A stretch of DNA of 64,000 nt from Sulfuricella denitrificans (GCA_002632355.1 NSJJ01000002.1:186001-250000), one strand, 5' to 3'; counted from the stretch's first letter, positions 28,005-37,135 are shown. The notes: generated by a model from the sequence alone, not told the origin. Program-made: numbers and translations.

Positions 28005-28999
28005 CTATAACCAGCCCGATCCATCAGCTTGACCGCTGTGGCCTGCAACTCGCCGGCCTTGGCGACATTCAAGGGATTCTGCTTGAAATTGCCCCATGCG
28101 GCCACGACCGGGTCGGTCTTGACGGCGGGGTTAACCGGGTATTCCATGTTCACATCAGCAAACAGGTTCTGCGCCGTTGTGGAAGACAGCCATTCCAGCA
28201 AAGCCACGGCTTCTTTCTCGTGCCTGGCGTGCTTGACCACGCCCGCACCGGAAACATTCACGTGCACGCCGCTACCCTGCTGGTTAGGCCAGAAAATCGA
28301 CAACGGCAGGCCGGCTTTCTTCTCCATCAGGCGCCCGAAGTAATAGGTATTGGCGATACCCACGTCACACTGCCCGGCGGCAATCGCTTCCAGCATCTTG
28401 GTGTCATCCGGGAACGGTTCTGTCGCGAGATTGGCGACCCAGGATTTAACGATCTGTTCTGTTTTAGCTTCGCCATGTTCGGCGATCATCATCGCCACCA
28501 GCGACTGGTTATACACCTTCTTGGAAGTCCGCAGGCACAGGCGGCCTTTCCACTTTGCATTTCCCAGATCTTCGTAGGTGGACAAATCGGCAGGTTTAAT
28601 CTTCTGGTTATTGTAGAACATGGTGCGCGCACGCACAGACAGGCCGAACCACTGATTGCCCGGATCGCGCAGATGTGCCGGCACATTGGCGTTCAGTGTC
28701 CGTGACTGCACGGGTTTGAGCAGATCCTCCCTGGCCGCCTCCCACAAGTTGCCGGCATCCACGGTAATCAGCATGTCGGCCGGAGTGTTCTGGCCTTCTG
28801 CCTTGAGGCGCTGCAGCAGCGCACCTTCCTTGTCGGTAATGAATTTGACCTGTACGCCGGTTTCCCTGGTGTAGGCGTCGAACAGCGGCTTGATGAGCTG
28901 CTCGTTGCGGGCGGAATAGACCACCACTTCGGCAGCACTGGCCGACGTGGCGGCAAGACAGAAGATGGTGCCTGCAAACAGGGTTCTGAGAATTTTCAT
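28001..28999 (-). CDS. fbpA: Periplasmic ferric-iron-binding protein
   Basis: A 332-residue FbpA/FutA-type binding protein. The signal peptide MKILRTLFAGTIFCLAATSA is cleaved near SASAAE. The mature start EVVVYSARNEQLIKPLFDAY is typical, and NTYYFGRL holds the paired tyrosines that bind Fe(III). The ATG at 28999, four codons inside the longest frame, has a GGAG site 9 nt upstream and was preferred. A Fur box lies inside the promoter. Confidence 0.94.
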   Translation of the reverse strand: MKILRTLFAGTIFCLAATSASAAEVVVYSARNEQLIKPLFDAYTRETGVQVKFITDKEGALLQRLKAEGQNTPADMLITVDAGNLWEAAREDLLKPVQSRTLNANVPAHLRDPGNQWFGLSVRARTMFYNNQKIKPADLSTYEDLGNAKWKGRLCLRTSKKVYNQSLVAMMIAEHGEAKTEQIVKSWVANLATEPFPDDTKMLEAIAAGQCDVGIANTYYFGRLMEKKAGLPLSIFWPNQQGSGVHVNVSGAGVVKHARHEKEAVALLEWLSSTTAQNLFADVNMEYPVNPAVKTDPVVAAWGNFKQNPLNVAKAGELQATAVKLMDRAGYR

Positions 29000-29041
29000 T
29001 GTGGTCTCCATGAAAAAGTTTCGATTAACTATTTGGAAACC

Positions 29042-29091
29042 ATTCTATTGCTAATGAGAATAATTATCAACCGTATTTGATAATTACTTTG
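29042..29091 (-). promoter_or_regulatory. fbpABC promoter with overlapping Fur box
   Basis: On the minus strand, TTGATA (29070-29065), a 17-bp spacer and TAGAAT (29047-29042) form a promoter. A Fur-like box, whose minus-strand sequence is TTGATAATTATTCTCATTAG (29070-29051), covers the -35 and spacer, the position expected for repression by Fe-Fur. A second similar half, TTTGATAATTAC, follows at 29076-29087 and may extend Fur binding. Confidence 0.75.
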
Positions 29092-29116
29092 TGTGCGATT
29101 AACAACCAAAAAGTTG

Positions 29117-29151
29117 TTGCATAGCAAATCATAATATTAGATAATTCTAAT
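29117..29151 (+). promoter_or_regulatory. Candidate promoter for the divergent small RNA
   Basis: TTGCAT (29117-29122), a 17-bp spacer and GATAAT (29140-29145) on the plus strand. The dyad ATTAGA-TAAT-TCTAAT (29136-29151) overlaps the -10 and the start point, where a repressor would act. The Fur boxes of fbpABC lie 30-65 bp upstream. Confidence 0.45.
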
Positions 29152-29260
29152 CTACACGGAAACGCTCATATCCCCTTTGAGATTTTTGTGTTGTCTCCTC
29201 CATCCTCCTTAATTTGGTGGATATTAGGCGCAGCCCGGAAACAGGCTGCGCTATTTTTTT
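29152..29260 (+). ncRNA. Candidate iron-linked small RNA, about 109 nt
   Basis: A promoter-like pair at 29117-29145 and a strong intrinsic terminator at 29228-29260 bound a transcript of about 109 nt on the plus strand with no ATG-started frame. No plus-strand gene precedes it for kilobases, so the terminator has no other obvious client. The middle holds a C/U-rich unpaired-looking run, TTGTCTCCTCCATCCTCCTT (29191-29210), complementary to Shine-Dalgarno sequences. This matches the general layout of Fur-controlled base-pairing RNAs (RyhB, NrrF, PrrF). No match to a known RNA is claimed. Confidence 0.5.
29228..29260 (+). terminator. Rho-independent terminator
   Basis: GCGCAGCC (29228-29235), an 8-nt loop and GGCTGCGC (29244-29251) form a perfect 8-bp GC-rich stem followed by TATTTTTTT. 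The U-tract is on the plus strand only, and both flanking genes (fbpA, rlmK-like) are on the minus strand. Confidence 0.85.
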
Positions 29261-29381
29261 GCCTGGCATAAATGCCACACACCATTTAGCGACAATAAAA
29301 CCGGATTTACTGTTTTATATTCATAAATGAAAACCACACATGCCCAAAGCCCTGATCCAAAACAAAGACGTGAAATTTGGG

Positions 29382-30326
29382 CTAGGGTTTATGAATTTGC
29401 CAGCAGTAGTGAATTTTCTTGTTGCGGAAATCGTCGGGAATGGTCCGGGAGGAAATATCCCTGACCTGGCCAGATGCCAGTGCGGATTCATCCAGCCTGA
29501 AGCTACGCAGATTGGTGGAAAAAAACAACTCACCGCCAGGTGCAAGCAATTCCAGGCAAGTATTTATCAGACGCGGATAATCGCGCTGCACGTCTAGCAC
29601 GCCCTGCATTTTCTTGGAATTGGAGAAGCTGGGCGGGTCCATCACGATGAGGTCGAATTTTTCCCCTGCGGCAATCGCCTGATCGAGATAGGCGAATACG
29701 TCTGCACGCACCAGCCGGTGCCGCTTCAGGTCCATGCCATTGAGCTCAAAATTACGCAGCGACCAATCCTGGTAGGTGTTGCTCATGTCCACCGTCACCG
29801 ATCCGGAAGCCCCGCCTGCAGCGGCATAAACGGTAAAGCTGCCGGTATAAGCAAACAGATTGAGAAAACGCTTGCCCGCCGCCCGTTCCTGCACCATGCG
29901 TCGCGTGATGCGATGATCAAGAAACAAGCCGGTATCAAGGTACGCCGTCAGATTGACGATAAAACGGTGCCCGCCCTCTTCCACCACGAAATCCTCACCC
30001 GTCGTGCCGGTTTTCTCATATTGGCTTTCGCCGCGCTGACGTGCTCGTAACTTGTAAATAACACGCTGCAACGGAAGTTCGAGCGCCTCTGCTGCATTCT
30101 GCCGAACCGATTCCACCCACTGCGCATGGGCTTCTTCAGGCATCTGCCAGCCCGTATCAAATTCCTGCAGATGCGCATGATCCCGGTAAATGTCTACCGC
30201 AAGCGGGAATTCAGGTACGTCGCGGTCATATACCCGATAGCAGGAAACTTCCTGCCGTCGTGCCCACTTAGCCCAGTGGCGGGCATTCTTGCGCAAGCGG
30301 TTGAAAAAAGCAGAAAAATCGGACAT
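29382..30326 (-). CDS. RlmK-like 23S rRNA methyltransferase (stand-alone)
   Basis: A 314-residue SAM methyltransferase matching the C-terminal half of E. coli RlmKL, the part that makes m7G2069. Shared features are FFNRLRKNARHWAKWARRQ, CYRVYDRDVPEFPLAVD, YLDTGLFLDHRITRRM, SAM motif FLNLFAYTGSFTVYAA and catalytic-type VMDPPSFSNSKKM. The RlmL half (THUMP plus m2G domain) is absent. I start it at MSDFSAFF (30326), which aligns with the family; an ATG 21 codons upstream adds unrelated residues. No clear ribosome-binding site is seen. Confidence 0.82.
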   Translation of the reverse strand: MSDFSAFFNRLRKNARHWAKWARRQEVSCYRVYDRDVPEFPLAVDIYRDHAHLQEFDTGWQMPEEAHAQWVESVRQNAAEALELPLQRVIYKLRARQRGESQYEKTGTTGEDFVVEEGGHRFIVNLTAYLDTGLFLDHRITRRMVQERAAGKRFLNLFAYTGSFTVYAAAGGASGSVTVDMSNTYQDWSLRNFELNGMDLKRHRLVRADVFAYLDQAIAAGEKFDLIVMDPPSFSNSKKMQGVLDVQRDYPRLINTCLELLAPGGELFFSTNLRSFRLDESALASGQVRDISSRTIPDDFRNKKIHYCWQIHKP

Positions 30327-30405
30327 ATGAAGGAAATAGTAATGGCAGGAAAGGCACGGAATCCTGGGCCATCCCTGCCATCCTGTCAAACGGGGCGAGT
30401 CCGCA

Positions 30406-30906
30406 TCAGTGCTTCATGCCCTTGTGATCGTGATCCATGGGCATCGGCATTGCCATTGCGGCCTGGGGCTTACGAACCTGCGCATCGAATTTCTTGCTGC
30501 TCCCATCCTCGAAGGTAATGCTGATAGCCACATTCTCCCCTTCCTTCAGCGGCTGCTTGAGATCGATCAGCATGATATGCAGACCACCGGGCTGGAGAGC
30601 GGTCTCTCCCTTGGCCTTGATTTCGATGTCCTTGACCGGGCGCATCTTCATCATGCCGCCCTCCATGGTATGGGTATGCAGCTCTGCCACCTTCGATACT
30701 GCGCTGTCGGCCTTGACCACCTTGTGATCCTTGTCATCGCTGTTCTTGAATACAACAAATGCGCCTGTAACCATCTGCCCCGGAGGCGCAAGGCGAACAT
30801 ATGGATCAACGGCCGACACGTTGTCGGCGGCACTTCCGGCTGCGAATGAGGGAATGGCAAAGACGAATGCTGCAGCGGTGGCAATACTCAGGATTGGTGA
30901 TTTCAT
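30406..30906 (-). CDS. Periplasmic copper chaperone PCu(A)C
   Basis: A 166-residue secreted protein with signal peptide MKSPILSIATAAAFVFAIPS. The Cu(I) site is read from H-T-M-EGGMMKMR and LHIMLIDLK, the H(M)X10MX21HXM pattern of the family. The C-terminus adds a Met/His-rich tail (AMPMPMDHDHKGMKH), common in copper donors. It probably delivers Cu(I) to cytochrome oxidase. The start at 30906 has an AAGGAG site; a much longer open frame upstream does not code for related protein. Confidence 0.9.
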   Translation of the reverse strand: MKSPILSIATAAAFVFAIPSFAAGSAADNVSAVDPYVRLAPPGQMVTGAFVVFKNSDDKDHKVVKADSAVSKVAELHTHTMEGGMMKMRPVKDIEIKAKGETALQPGGLHIMLIDLKQPLKEGENVAISITFEDGSSKKFDAQVRKPQAAMAMPMPMDHDHKGMKH

Positions 30907-30983
30907 GAACAACTCCTTGCTTGAGTGAAAAACAGAAAAGGAAGTAACCCCTGGATAGTAAAGCTCAAGGGCTGCGGAGTGAA

Positions 30984-31000
30984 TGCGGCAAAATGCCGCA
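30984..31000 (-). terminator. Weak hairpin after glnS
   Basis: TGCGGCA-N3-TGCCGCA is a perfect 7-bp inverted repeat 19 bp past the glnS stop. On the minus strand it is followed by TTCACTCC, so there is no real U-tract. It may be a weak terminator or an end-protecting stem between glnS and the PCu(A)C gene. Confidence 0.35.
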
Positions 31001-31018
31001 CTGCAAGGAATTGGAGCC

Positions 31019-32692
31019 CTATGGGGTTTCCTTTGTCCAGGTATCCTTGAGTGAAACTGCACGGTTGAATACCCATTTCCTGCCTGGCATGTGTTCGTGT
31101 CGGTCCGTACAGAAATAGCCCAGGCGCTCGAACTGGTAGCGCGTCTCCGGTGCCGAATCCTGCACACAGGATTCAACCCAGCCCTGCACCACCGACAAGG
31201 ATTCCGGATTGATGAATTCGTGAAAATCGCGTGTTTTGTCCCCATCCGGCCTGGCCACGGTAAAAAGGCGGTCGTACAGGCGAATTTCCGCAGGCAGCGC
31301 ATGTTCGGCTGAAACCCAGTGAATGACGCCCTTGACCTTGCGCCCCTGCGGATTCTTGCCCAGGGTCTCAGTGTCAAGCGAACAGCGCAGTTCGACCACA
31401 TTGCCGGCAACGTCCTTCACCACTTCGTCGCACTTGATGACATAGCTGTAGCGCAGCCGTACCTCGCCGCCAGGCACCAGACGCTGCCAGCCGGGTGGCG
31501 GCGTCTCGCTGAAATCGTCGGCCTCGATCCAGATTTCCCGTGATATTGGAACTTCGCGGCTGCCGAATTCGGGGTGATTGGGGTGAAAACCCGCCTCCCG
31601 TGACAGGGTTTCACCTGCTACGAAATTGCTCAGCACCACCTTGAGCGGCTTCACCACGGCCATCACGCGCGGCACACTGGTTTCCATATCCTCGCGGACG
31701 CAGCCTTCCAGCACCGACATGTCGATTACATTGTCGCTCTTGGAAACGCCGATACGCCGCGCAAATTCACGTATCCCTGCCGGGGTGTAGCCGCGCCGCC
31801 GCATACCTGCAATGGTCGGCATGCGCGGATCGTCCCACCCAGACACCCGTTTTTCTGTCACCAACTGGTTGAGCTTGCGCTTGCTGGTAATGGTGTATTG
31901 CAGCTCCAGCCGTGAAAATTCGTATTGACGCGGGTGACAGGGGATAGTGATGTTGTCCAGCACCCAGTCGTAAAGTGGACGATGATCCTCGAATTCCAGC
32001 GTGCACAGCGAATGGGTGATGCCTTCCAGCGCATCAGAAATGCAGTGGGTGTAGTCGTACATCGGGTAGATCACCCACTGGTCGCCGGTGCGGATATGAT
32101 GGGCGCGGCGAATACGATAGATTGCCGGGTCGCGCATGTTGATGTTGGGCGAGGCCATGTCGATTTTGGCGCGCAGCACCTTGCTGCCATCGGAAAATTC
32201 GCCATCCTTCATACGGGAGAAAAGGTCGAGATTTTCTTCCACGGAACGTTCGCGGTAGGGGCTGTTCCTGCCGGGCTCGGTGAGCGTGCCGCGATAGGCA
32301 CGCATTTCATCCGGCGTCAGGTCGCACACATAAGCCTTGCCTGCCCGGATCAGTTCCACCGCGTAGCCATACAGCGCATCGAAATAGTCCGACGCCCAGT
32401 GCACCCCGCCATCCCACTGAAAACCCAGCCAACGCACGTCCTCCTGAATGGAGAGCGCATACTCCTCGCTTTCCTTCTCGGGATTGGTATCGTCAAAACG
32501 CAGGTTGCATCTGCCCTTGAAATCCAGCGCAAGCCCGAAATTCAGGCAAATCGACTTGGCATGTCCTACATGCAGATATCCGTTAGGTTCGGGCGGAAAA
32601 CGGGTGACGATGGATTGATGTTTACCGCTTTTCAAATCATCTTCGATGATGTTGCGGATAAAGTGGGGGACTGGCTCGCGTTCACTACTCAT
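31019..32692 (-). CDS. glnS: Glutaminyl-tRNA synthetase
   Basis: A class I synthetase of 557 residues that charges tRNA(Gln). The HIGH motif is [15 protein letters not shown] and the KMSKS equivalent is YTITSKRKL. The [10 protein letters not shown] active-site segment and the two C-terminal anticodon-binding beta-barrels are present. The start at [11 protein letters not shown] (32692) matches the usual GlnS N-terminus. An in-frame ATG 64 codons upstream runs into the divergent promoter region and was rejected. Confidence 0.97.
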   Translation of the reverse strand: MSSEREPVPHFIRNIIEDDLKSGKHQSIVTRFPPEPNGYLHVGHAKSICLNFGLALDFKGRCNLRFDDTNPEKESEEYALSIQEDVRWLGFQWDGGVHWASDYFDALYGYAVELIRAGKAYVCDLTPDEMRAYRGTLTEPGRNSPYRERSVEENLDLFSRMKDGEFSDGSKVLRAKIDMASPNINMRDPAIYRIRRAHHIRTGDQWVIYPMYDYTHCISDALEGITHSLCTLEFEDHRPLYDWVLDNITIPCHPRQYEFSRLELQYTITSKRKLNQLVTEKRVSGWDDPRMPTIAGMRRRGYTPAGIREFARRIGVSKSDNVIDMSVLEGCVREDMETSVPRVMAVVKPLKVVLSNFVAGETLSREAGFHPNHPEFGSREVPISREIWIEADDFSETPPPGWQRLVPGGEVRLRYSYVIKCDEVVKDVAGNVVELRCSLDTETLGKNPQGRKVKGVIHWVSAEHALPAEIRLYDRLFTVARPDGDKTRDFHEFINPESLSVVQGWVESCVQDSAPETRYQFERLGYFCTDRHEHMPGRKWVFNRAVSLKDTWTKETP

Positions 32693-32822
32693 GGCGCTCA
32701 AATTCTGGGGTAATAATAAACGGCCCAATTCTACCCGAAAAACCCGCAATAAATGGCAATCGAGCCCGGTTCTTGCTAGAATCCGCAGAGTTAATATCCT
32801 GTTTTCGCGAGAGTTCCGATCA

Positions 32823-33914
32823 ATGAGCCGTTCCCGTCTGATTCCACTGCTTTCTGCGCTTGCCGCAGCCTTGATGATTTCCAATAGCCCTGTCCGTGCC
32901 GATGAAGCTCAGGAAATCAGTCACATGCTGAAACAGGGACAGCAGGAAAAAGCGCTGGAACGCGCCAACAGTTATCTCTCGACGCACCCCAAGGACGCAC
33001 AGGTCCGTTTCATCAAGGGTCTGATCCTGACAGAGCAAAACAAAACGGGTGACGCCATCAAGATTTTCACCGGCATTACTGACGATTACCCGGAACTGCC
33101 AGAGCCATACAACAACCTTGCCGTGCTGTACGCATCCCAGGGACAGTACGAGAAAGCCAAAACCGCGCTGGAAATGGCGATCAACACTCACCCCAGCTAT
33201 GCCACTGCACACGAAAACCTCGGCGACATTTACGCAAAAATGGCGAGCCAGGCGTATGACAAGGCACTGCAACTGGACAAAGGCAACGCCAACGCCCAGT
33301 CCAAGCTGGCTCTGATCAAGGACATCTTTTCAAAGCAAAGCAGCCGTCCGCCCGCCAGACCAACCGTTGTGGCAAGCGCCCCTGTTGCTGCTGCAGTTAC
33401 AAAACCGGCCCCCGCACCGGTTGCTGCGCCAGTCGTTGCCAGCCCGGCAAAAACTGCCGCCCCTGCCGAACCGGCCAAACCCACTCCTGCAGCCCAGCCA
33501 GCGGCTGCAGCAAAACCGGCTGTGGAAACGGCAAAACCCGCTAGCGAGAAAACAGCGCCTGAAACCAGGAATGATGACGCCGCCTTACTGGCTACGGTCG
33601 AAGCCTGGGCCAAGGCCTGGTCCGCCAAGAATGTTGCGGGATATCTCAAGTTCTACGCCCCGGACCTGGTGCTCTCCAAGGGAGAAAGCCGTAAAAGCTG
33701 GGAACAGACACGTCATGAACGGATCAGCAAGCCCAAGTCGATTTCAGTGGACATCATCAAACCCGAAGTCAGACTGATCGATTCCAGCCACGCCAGCGTC
33801 ACGTTCAAACAACACTATCGGGCTTCCACCTTCAACAGCGAAACCTGGAAAACGCTGGTAATGGTCAAATCGGACGGCAAATGGCTGATTCATGAAGAGC
33901 GCATTGGACGTTGA
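32823..33914 (+). CDS. Secreted TPR protein with Ala/Pro linker and NTF2-like C-terminal domain
   Basis: A 363-residue exported protein. Signal peptide [23 protein letters not shown] repeats at about residues 30-165 ([40 protein letters not shown]); an Ala/Pro/Lys-rich linker at about 180-245; then an NTF2/SnoaL-like domain to the end ([20 protein letters not shown], ending [13 protein letters not shown]). The C-terminal domain resembles that of the next protein, an L,D-transpeptidase, whose start overlaps this stop by 4 bp. The pair probably acts together on the cell wall. Exact role unknown. Confidence 0.8.
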   Translation: MSRSRLIPLLSALAAALMISNSPVRADEAQEISHMLKQGQQEKALERANSYLSTHPKDAQVRFIKGLILTEQNKTGDAIKIFTGITDDYPELPEPYNNLAVLYASQGQYEKAKTALEMAINTHPSYATAHENLGDIYAKMASQAYDKALQLDKGNANAQSKLALIKDIFSKQSSRPPARPTVVASAPVAAAVTKPAPAPVAAPVVASPAKTAAPAEPAKPTPAAQPAAAAKPAVETAKPASEKTAPETRNDDAALLATVEAWAKAWSAKNVAGYLKFYAPDLVLSKGESRKSWEQTRHERISKPKSISVDIIKPEVRLIDSSHASVTFKQHYRASTFNSETWKTLVMVKSDGKWLIHEERIGR

Positions 33915-35134
33915 TTAACGGCAGATCAAAACACTTCATACAAGCCTTCCTGCTGCTGATGCTGGGCCTGACAACGGCACCCGCAGGCGGCATGGGGGAT
34001 CTGTTGCCCCCACTGCAATATGCGCGCGCCCACAGCAAGGATCCTGAAGCATTACTGGTCAACATTCTCCTGAATATCCAGAAAAACCAGCTTGATACCG
34101 CCCTGCGCGACGTCAACACCCTGCTTGACATCAAGCCAAATTTCAAACTTGCCCACCTCATCCGCGGCGACCTTCTCATGTCACGTGCCAAGCCTCTGAC
34201 ATCTTTTGGCGATGCATCTGGTGCCGAGTCGGGCAAAATCGCGGATTTCCGGGACGAAGCACGGGTGCGCCTGCAACGCCACCTCGAACAACCGCCTTCG
34301 GGAAAAATCCCGAAATACTTGCTGCAAATGCAGACTGAGCAACGCCATGCCATTGTGGTGGACACCAGCAAATCCCGTCTTTATCTGTTTGAAAACAACA
34401 ATGGCGAACCACGCTATATCAGTGACTATTACATCACCCAAGGCAAGGCCGGCGCCGAGAAGTCACGCGAAGGCGACCAGAGAACGCCGCTCGGTGTTTA
34501 TTTCGTCACCTCCAGCCTGCCCGTGGAGAAACTTGCCGATTTCTATGGTGTAGGCGCTTTCCCGCTCAACTATCCCAACGAATGGGACAAACGCTTGGGC
34601 AAAAGCGGTCATGGCATCTGGCTGCACGGCGTCCCCAAAGACACCTTCAGTCGCGCTCCGCGTGCAAGCAATGGCTGCGTAGTGCTCAGTAACCCGGACA
34701 TGACCGATTTGGGAAAATCGCTGCAGATTGGCCTGACTCCGGTCATCATCAGCGACAAGGTTGAATGGGTCAGCCCCGAAGAATGGCGCAGCCAGCGTGA
34801 ACGTTTCAAGGGTGAAATAGAAGCCTGGCGCAGGGACTGGGAAAGCCTGGATAACGAGCGCTACCTCGGGCATTACTCGGATAAATTCTCCGCAAATGGA
34901 CAGGATTTCAGCGCTTTCAGCAGCCAGAAACGACTGGTTCACTCAGGGAAATCCACCCTCAAAATCAACATTTCCGATGTCAGCCTGTTCCAGTACCCAG
35001 GCAAGGAAAACCTCATGGTGGTGACTTTCACCCAGGATTACCGGAGCAACAATCTCAACAACGTCATGAAAAAACGCCAGTACTGGCAACTGGAAAACGG
35101 CCAGTGGCGAATCATGTACGAAGGCGCGGCATAA
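33911..35134 (+). CDS. L,D-transpeptidase (YkuD) with NTF2-like C-terminal domain
   Basis: A 407-residue exported peptidoglycan enzyme. After a hydrophobic leader (FIQAFLLLMLGLTTAPAGG) and a short helical region, the YkuD domain begins at about residue 145 (RHAIVVDTSKSRLYLFENNN). It contains the catalytic signature HGIWLHG ... RASNGCVVLSN, with the nucleophilic cysteine in SNGC. An NTF2-like domain follows from about residue 295. I use the TTG at 33911, which overlaps the previous TGA; no upstream ATG exists and a later ATG would cut the signal peptide. Confidence 0.85.
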   Translation: MINGRSKHFIQAFLLLMLGLTTAPAGGMGDLLPPLQYARAHSKDPEALLVNILLNIQKNQLDTALRDVNTLLDIKPNFKLAHLIRGDLLMSRAKPLTSFGDASGAESGKIADFRDEARVRLQRHLEQPPSGKIPKYLLQMQTEQRHAIVVDTSKSRLYLFENNNGEPRYISDYYITQGKAGAEKSREGDQRTPLGVYFVTSSLPVEKLADFYGVGAFPLNYPNEWDKRLGKSGHGIWLHGVPKDTFSRAPRASNGCVVLSNPDMTDLGKSLQIGLTPVIISDKVEWVSPEEWRSQRERFKGEIEAWRRDWESLDNERYLGHYSDKFSANGQDFSAFSSQKRLVHSGKSTLKINISDVSLFQYPGKENLMVVTFTQDYRSNNLNNVMKKRQYWQLENGQWRIMYEGAA

Positions 35135-35168
35135 GCCGTACAATTCAGTCACCCCAAGGAGCGTCGCC

Positions 35169-35834
35169 ATGTTCTTTTTCCGTTCCATTTCGGCACTTCT
35201 GATGCTGCTGGCCAGTGTCAGCACTCAGGCGGCAACCAATCCGCAGGTCATGATCAGGACCAATGTCGGCGAGATGCGGGTCGAACTCTACCCTCAGAAA
35301 GCACCAAAAACCGTAGAGAACTTCCTTCATTATGTTCAGGGTGGCTTTTACAACGGCACAGTTTTCCACCGGGTGATCAATAACTTCATGATTCAGGGCG
35401 GCGGTTTCACACCCACCCTTGAACAGAAGAAAACCGAGGCACCCATTACCAATGAAGCCGACAATGGCCTAAAAAACGAACCGGGCACACTGGCCATGGC
35501 TCGCAGCTATGACCCGAATTCCGCGACAGCCCAGTTCTTCATCAATCTTAACAACAACTTGCACCTCAATTTTTACAAGCCAGAACCTGACTATTACGGC
35601 TATTGCGTCTTCGGGAAAGTCGTCAAGGGTCTGGACGTGGCAAAAAAAATCGGCGCCGCCCAGACCACCGCCAGCGGCCCTTTCAATGCCGACCTGCCAG
35701 TAGAAAAGATTGTGATCGAGGAAATCAGCCCCATTTCCCCCGAAGAAACAAAGGCGGCAGAAGATCCTCCTGTCGTGATCAGGAAAAATACAAAGCAACT
35801 TCCCACCAAGAAAAAGGACATCAAACATGGTTAA
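35169..35834 (+). CDS. ppiA: Periplasmic cyclophilin-type peptidyl-prolyl isomerase
   Basis: A 221-residue protein with signal peptide [20 protein letters not shown]. The cyclophilin domain has [15 protein letters not shown] (active-site arginine), ATAQFFINL and [14 protein letters not shown] charged 30-residue tail ([20 protein letters not shown]) is not part of the fold. It should catalyse proline isomerisation in periplasmic proteins. Its 3' end overlaps the next cyclophilin gene by 8 bp. Confidence 0.9.
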   Translation: MFFFRSISALLMLLASVSTQAATNPQVMIRTNVGEMRVELYPQKAPKTVENFLHYVQGGFYNGTVFHRVINNFMIQGGGFTPTLEQKKTEAPITNEADNGLKNEPGTLAMARSYDPNSATAQFFINLNNNLHLNFYKPEPDYYGYCVFGKVVKGLDVAKKIGAAQTTASGPFNADLPVEKIVIEEISPISPEETKAAEDPPVVIRKNTKQLPTKKKDIKHG

Positions 35835-36318
35835 ACTGCAAACCAACTTTGGCACCATAACCCTCGAACTCGATGCTGAAAAGGCACCTGAAACGGTTGC
35901 CAATTTTCTCCAGTATGTCAATGACGGCTTTTATAACGGCACGATTTTTCACCGCGTGATCGACGGCTTCATGATCCAGGGCGGCGGCTTCATGCCCGAC
36001 ATGATGCAGAAAGCCACACGCGACACGATCAAGAACGAAGCCAGCAATGGTCTGAAAAACGATATCTACACCATCGCCATGGCACGTACGCCTAACCCGC
36101 ACTCGGCCTCTTCCCAGTTTTTCATCAATGCCTCGGATAACGGCTTCCTCAACTTTACGGCCGAAACGTCTCAAGGCTGGGGCTACTGCGTATTCGGCAG
36201 AGTCGTGGAAGGACAGGACGTGATCGACAAGATCAAGAAGGTCCGTACCGGCAACAAAGCCGGCCATCAGGATGTCCCTGTTGAACCCGTCATCATCGAA
36301 AGCGCCGAAGCCGTTTAG
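35827..36318 (+). CDS. ppiB: Cytoplasmic cyclophilin-type peptidyl-prolyl isomerase
   Basis: A 163-residue cyclophilin without signal peptide, the standard PpiB length. [30 protein letters not shown] and the [12 protein letters not shown] region form the active site. It overlaps the periplasmic paralogue by 8 bp, and the two domains are close in sequence, which suggests a local duplication with loss or gain of the export signal. Confidence 0.95.
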   Translation: MVKLQTNFGTITLELDAEKAPETVANFLQYVNDGFYNGTIFHRVIDGFMIQGGGFMPDMMQKATRDTIKNEASNGLKNDIYTIAMARTPNPHSASSQFFINASDNGFLNFTAETSQGWGYCVFGRVVEGQDVIDKIKKVRTGNKAGHQDVPVEPVIIESAEAV

Positions 36319-36326
36319 GCAAGAAC

Positions 36327-36344
36327 GAGAGGGGTCCCCCTCTC
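36327..36344 (+). promoter_or_regulatory. Hairpin covering the lpxH ribosome-binding site
   Basis: GAGAGGGG-TC-CCCCTCTC is a perfect 8-bp stem 9 nt before the lpxH ATG. The left arm (GAGAGGGG) is the only purine-rich ribosome-binding candidate, so pairing would hide it. No U-tract follows, so it is not a normal terminator. Confidence 0.45.
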
Positions 36345-36352
36345 AACTGTGA

Positions 36353-37108
36353 ATGGCCCATAGCCTTTTTATCTCCGATCTGCACCTGAGCGCAGATCGA
36401 CCGGAAATTTCTTCGGGCTTTTCGGCATTTCTGGAAAGCACGGCAACACATGCGGAAGCCTTGTATATTCTGGGCGATCTGTTCGAATACTGGGCCGGTG
36501 ACGACGACATTCACGATCCATTCAATCGGCAGATAACCCAGGCCCTCCTACGGCTGCATACCCGAGGCGTGGCGATCTACCTGATGCACGGCAACCGCGA
36601 CTTTCTTATGGGAGAAGTCCTGGCAGAGGCATGTGGCGCCCGGCTTCTGCCAGACCCCAGCTTGCGTAACATTTACGGCACCCCCACCCTGCTGATGCAC
36701 GGCGACACACTGTGCACTGACGATATCGACTACATCTCGTTCCGTGCCCAGGTGCGCGAACCCGAATGGCAACAGCAATTCCTTGCCCATCCACTCGCGC
36801 TGCGCAAGGCCCAGATCGAACACCTGCGGACACAAAGCAAACAGGCACAAAGCCGGAAAACGGCAGACATCATGGATGTCAGCGCAGAATCTGTAATCAA
36901 TACGCTCAGAAAGCATCATTATCCGCGCCTGATCCATGGACATACCCACCGGCCTGCTCAGCATATTCACGACATCGATGGGCGAGTATGCGAGCGCTGG
37001 GTTTTACCCGACTGGTATGAACAGGGGGGCTACTTGCGCTGCGACGAGCATGGGTGTGCGGCGATCAGGATCGAGATCATCGGTTCATTAACCGCGAAGA
37101 CGCTATAA
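36353..37108 (+). CDS. lpxH: UDP-2,3-diacylglucosamine hydrolase
   Basis: LpxH makes lipid X from UDP-2,3-diacyl-GlcN in lipid A synthesis, as a peripheral inner-membrane enzyme. The 251-residue metallophosphatase has all ligand motifs: SDLHLS, GDLFEYW, HGNRDF, MHGDTLC and HGHTHRP. The last six codons (LTAKTL) and the stop fall in a dispersed AACCGC-AAGACGCTA repeat, so the natural C-terminus may have been replaced by repeat insertion. Confidence 0.94.
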   Translation: MAHSLFISDLHLSADRPEISSGFSAFLESTATHAEALYILGDLFEYWAGDDDIHDPFNRQITQALLRLHTRGVAIYLMHGNRDFLMGEVLAEACGARLLPDPSLRNIYGTPTLLMHGDTLCTDDIDYISFRAQVREPEWQQQFLAHPLALRKAQIEHLRTQSKQAQSRKTADIMDVSAESVINTLRKHHYPRLIHGHTHRPAQHIHDIDGRVCERWVLPDWYEQGGYLRCDEHGCAAIRIEIIGSLTAKTL

Positions 37109-37135
37109 CTTCAAGGGCAGATACAGCCGTCCTTG

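Noticed and set aside
29101-29118. AACAAC-N6-GTTGTT hairpin as a terminator of fbpA or rlmK-like gene
   Set aside because: It lies upstream, not downstream, of fbpA, is AT-rich and has no U-tract in a useful direction.
30907-31410. N-terminal extension of the PCu(A)C frame
   Set aside because: It overlaps glnS in another frame; the signal peptide and ribosome-binding site mark the start at 30906.
32693-32884. N-terminal extension of glnS by 64 codons
   Set aside because: It runs through the divergent promoter region into the TPR gene and does not match GlnS proteins, which begin near MSSE.
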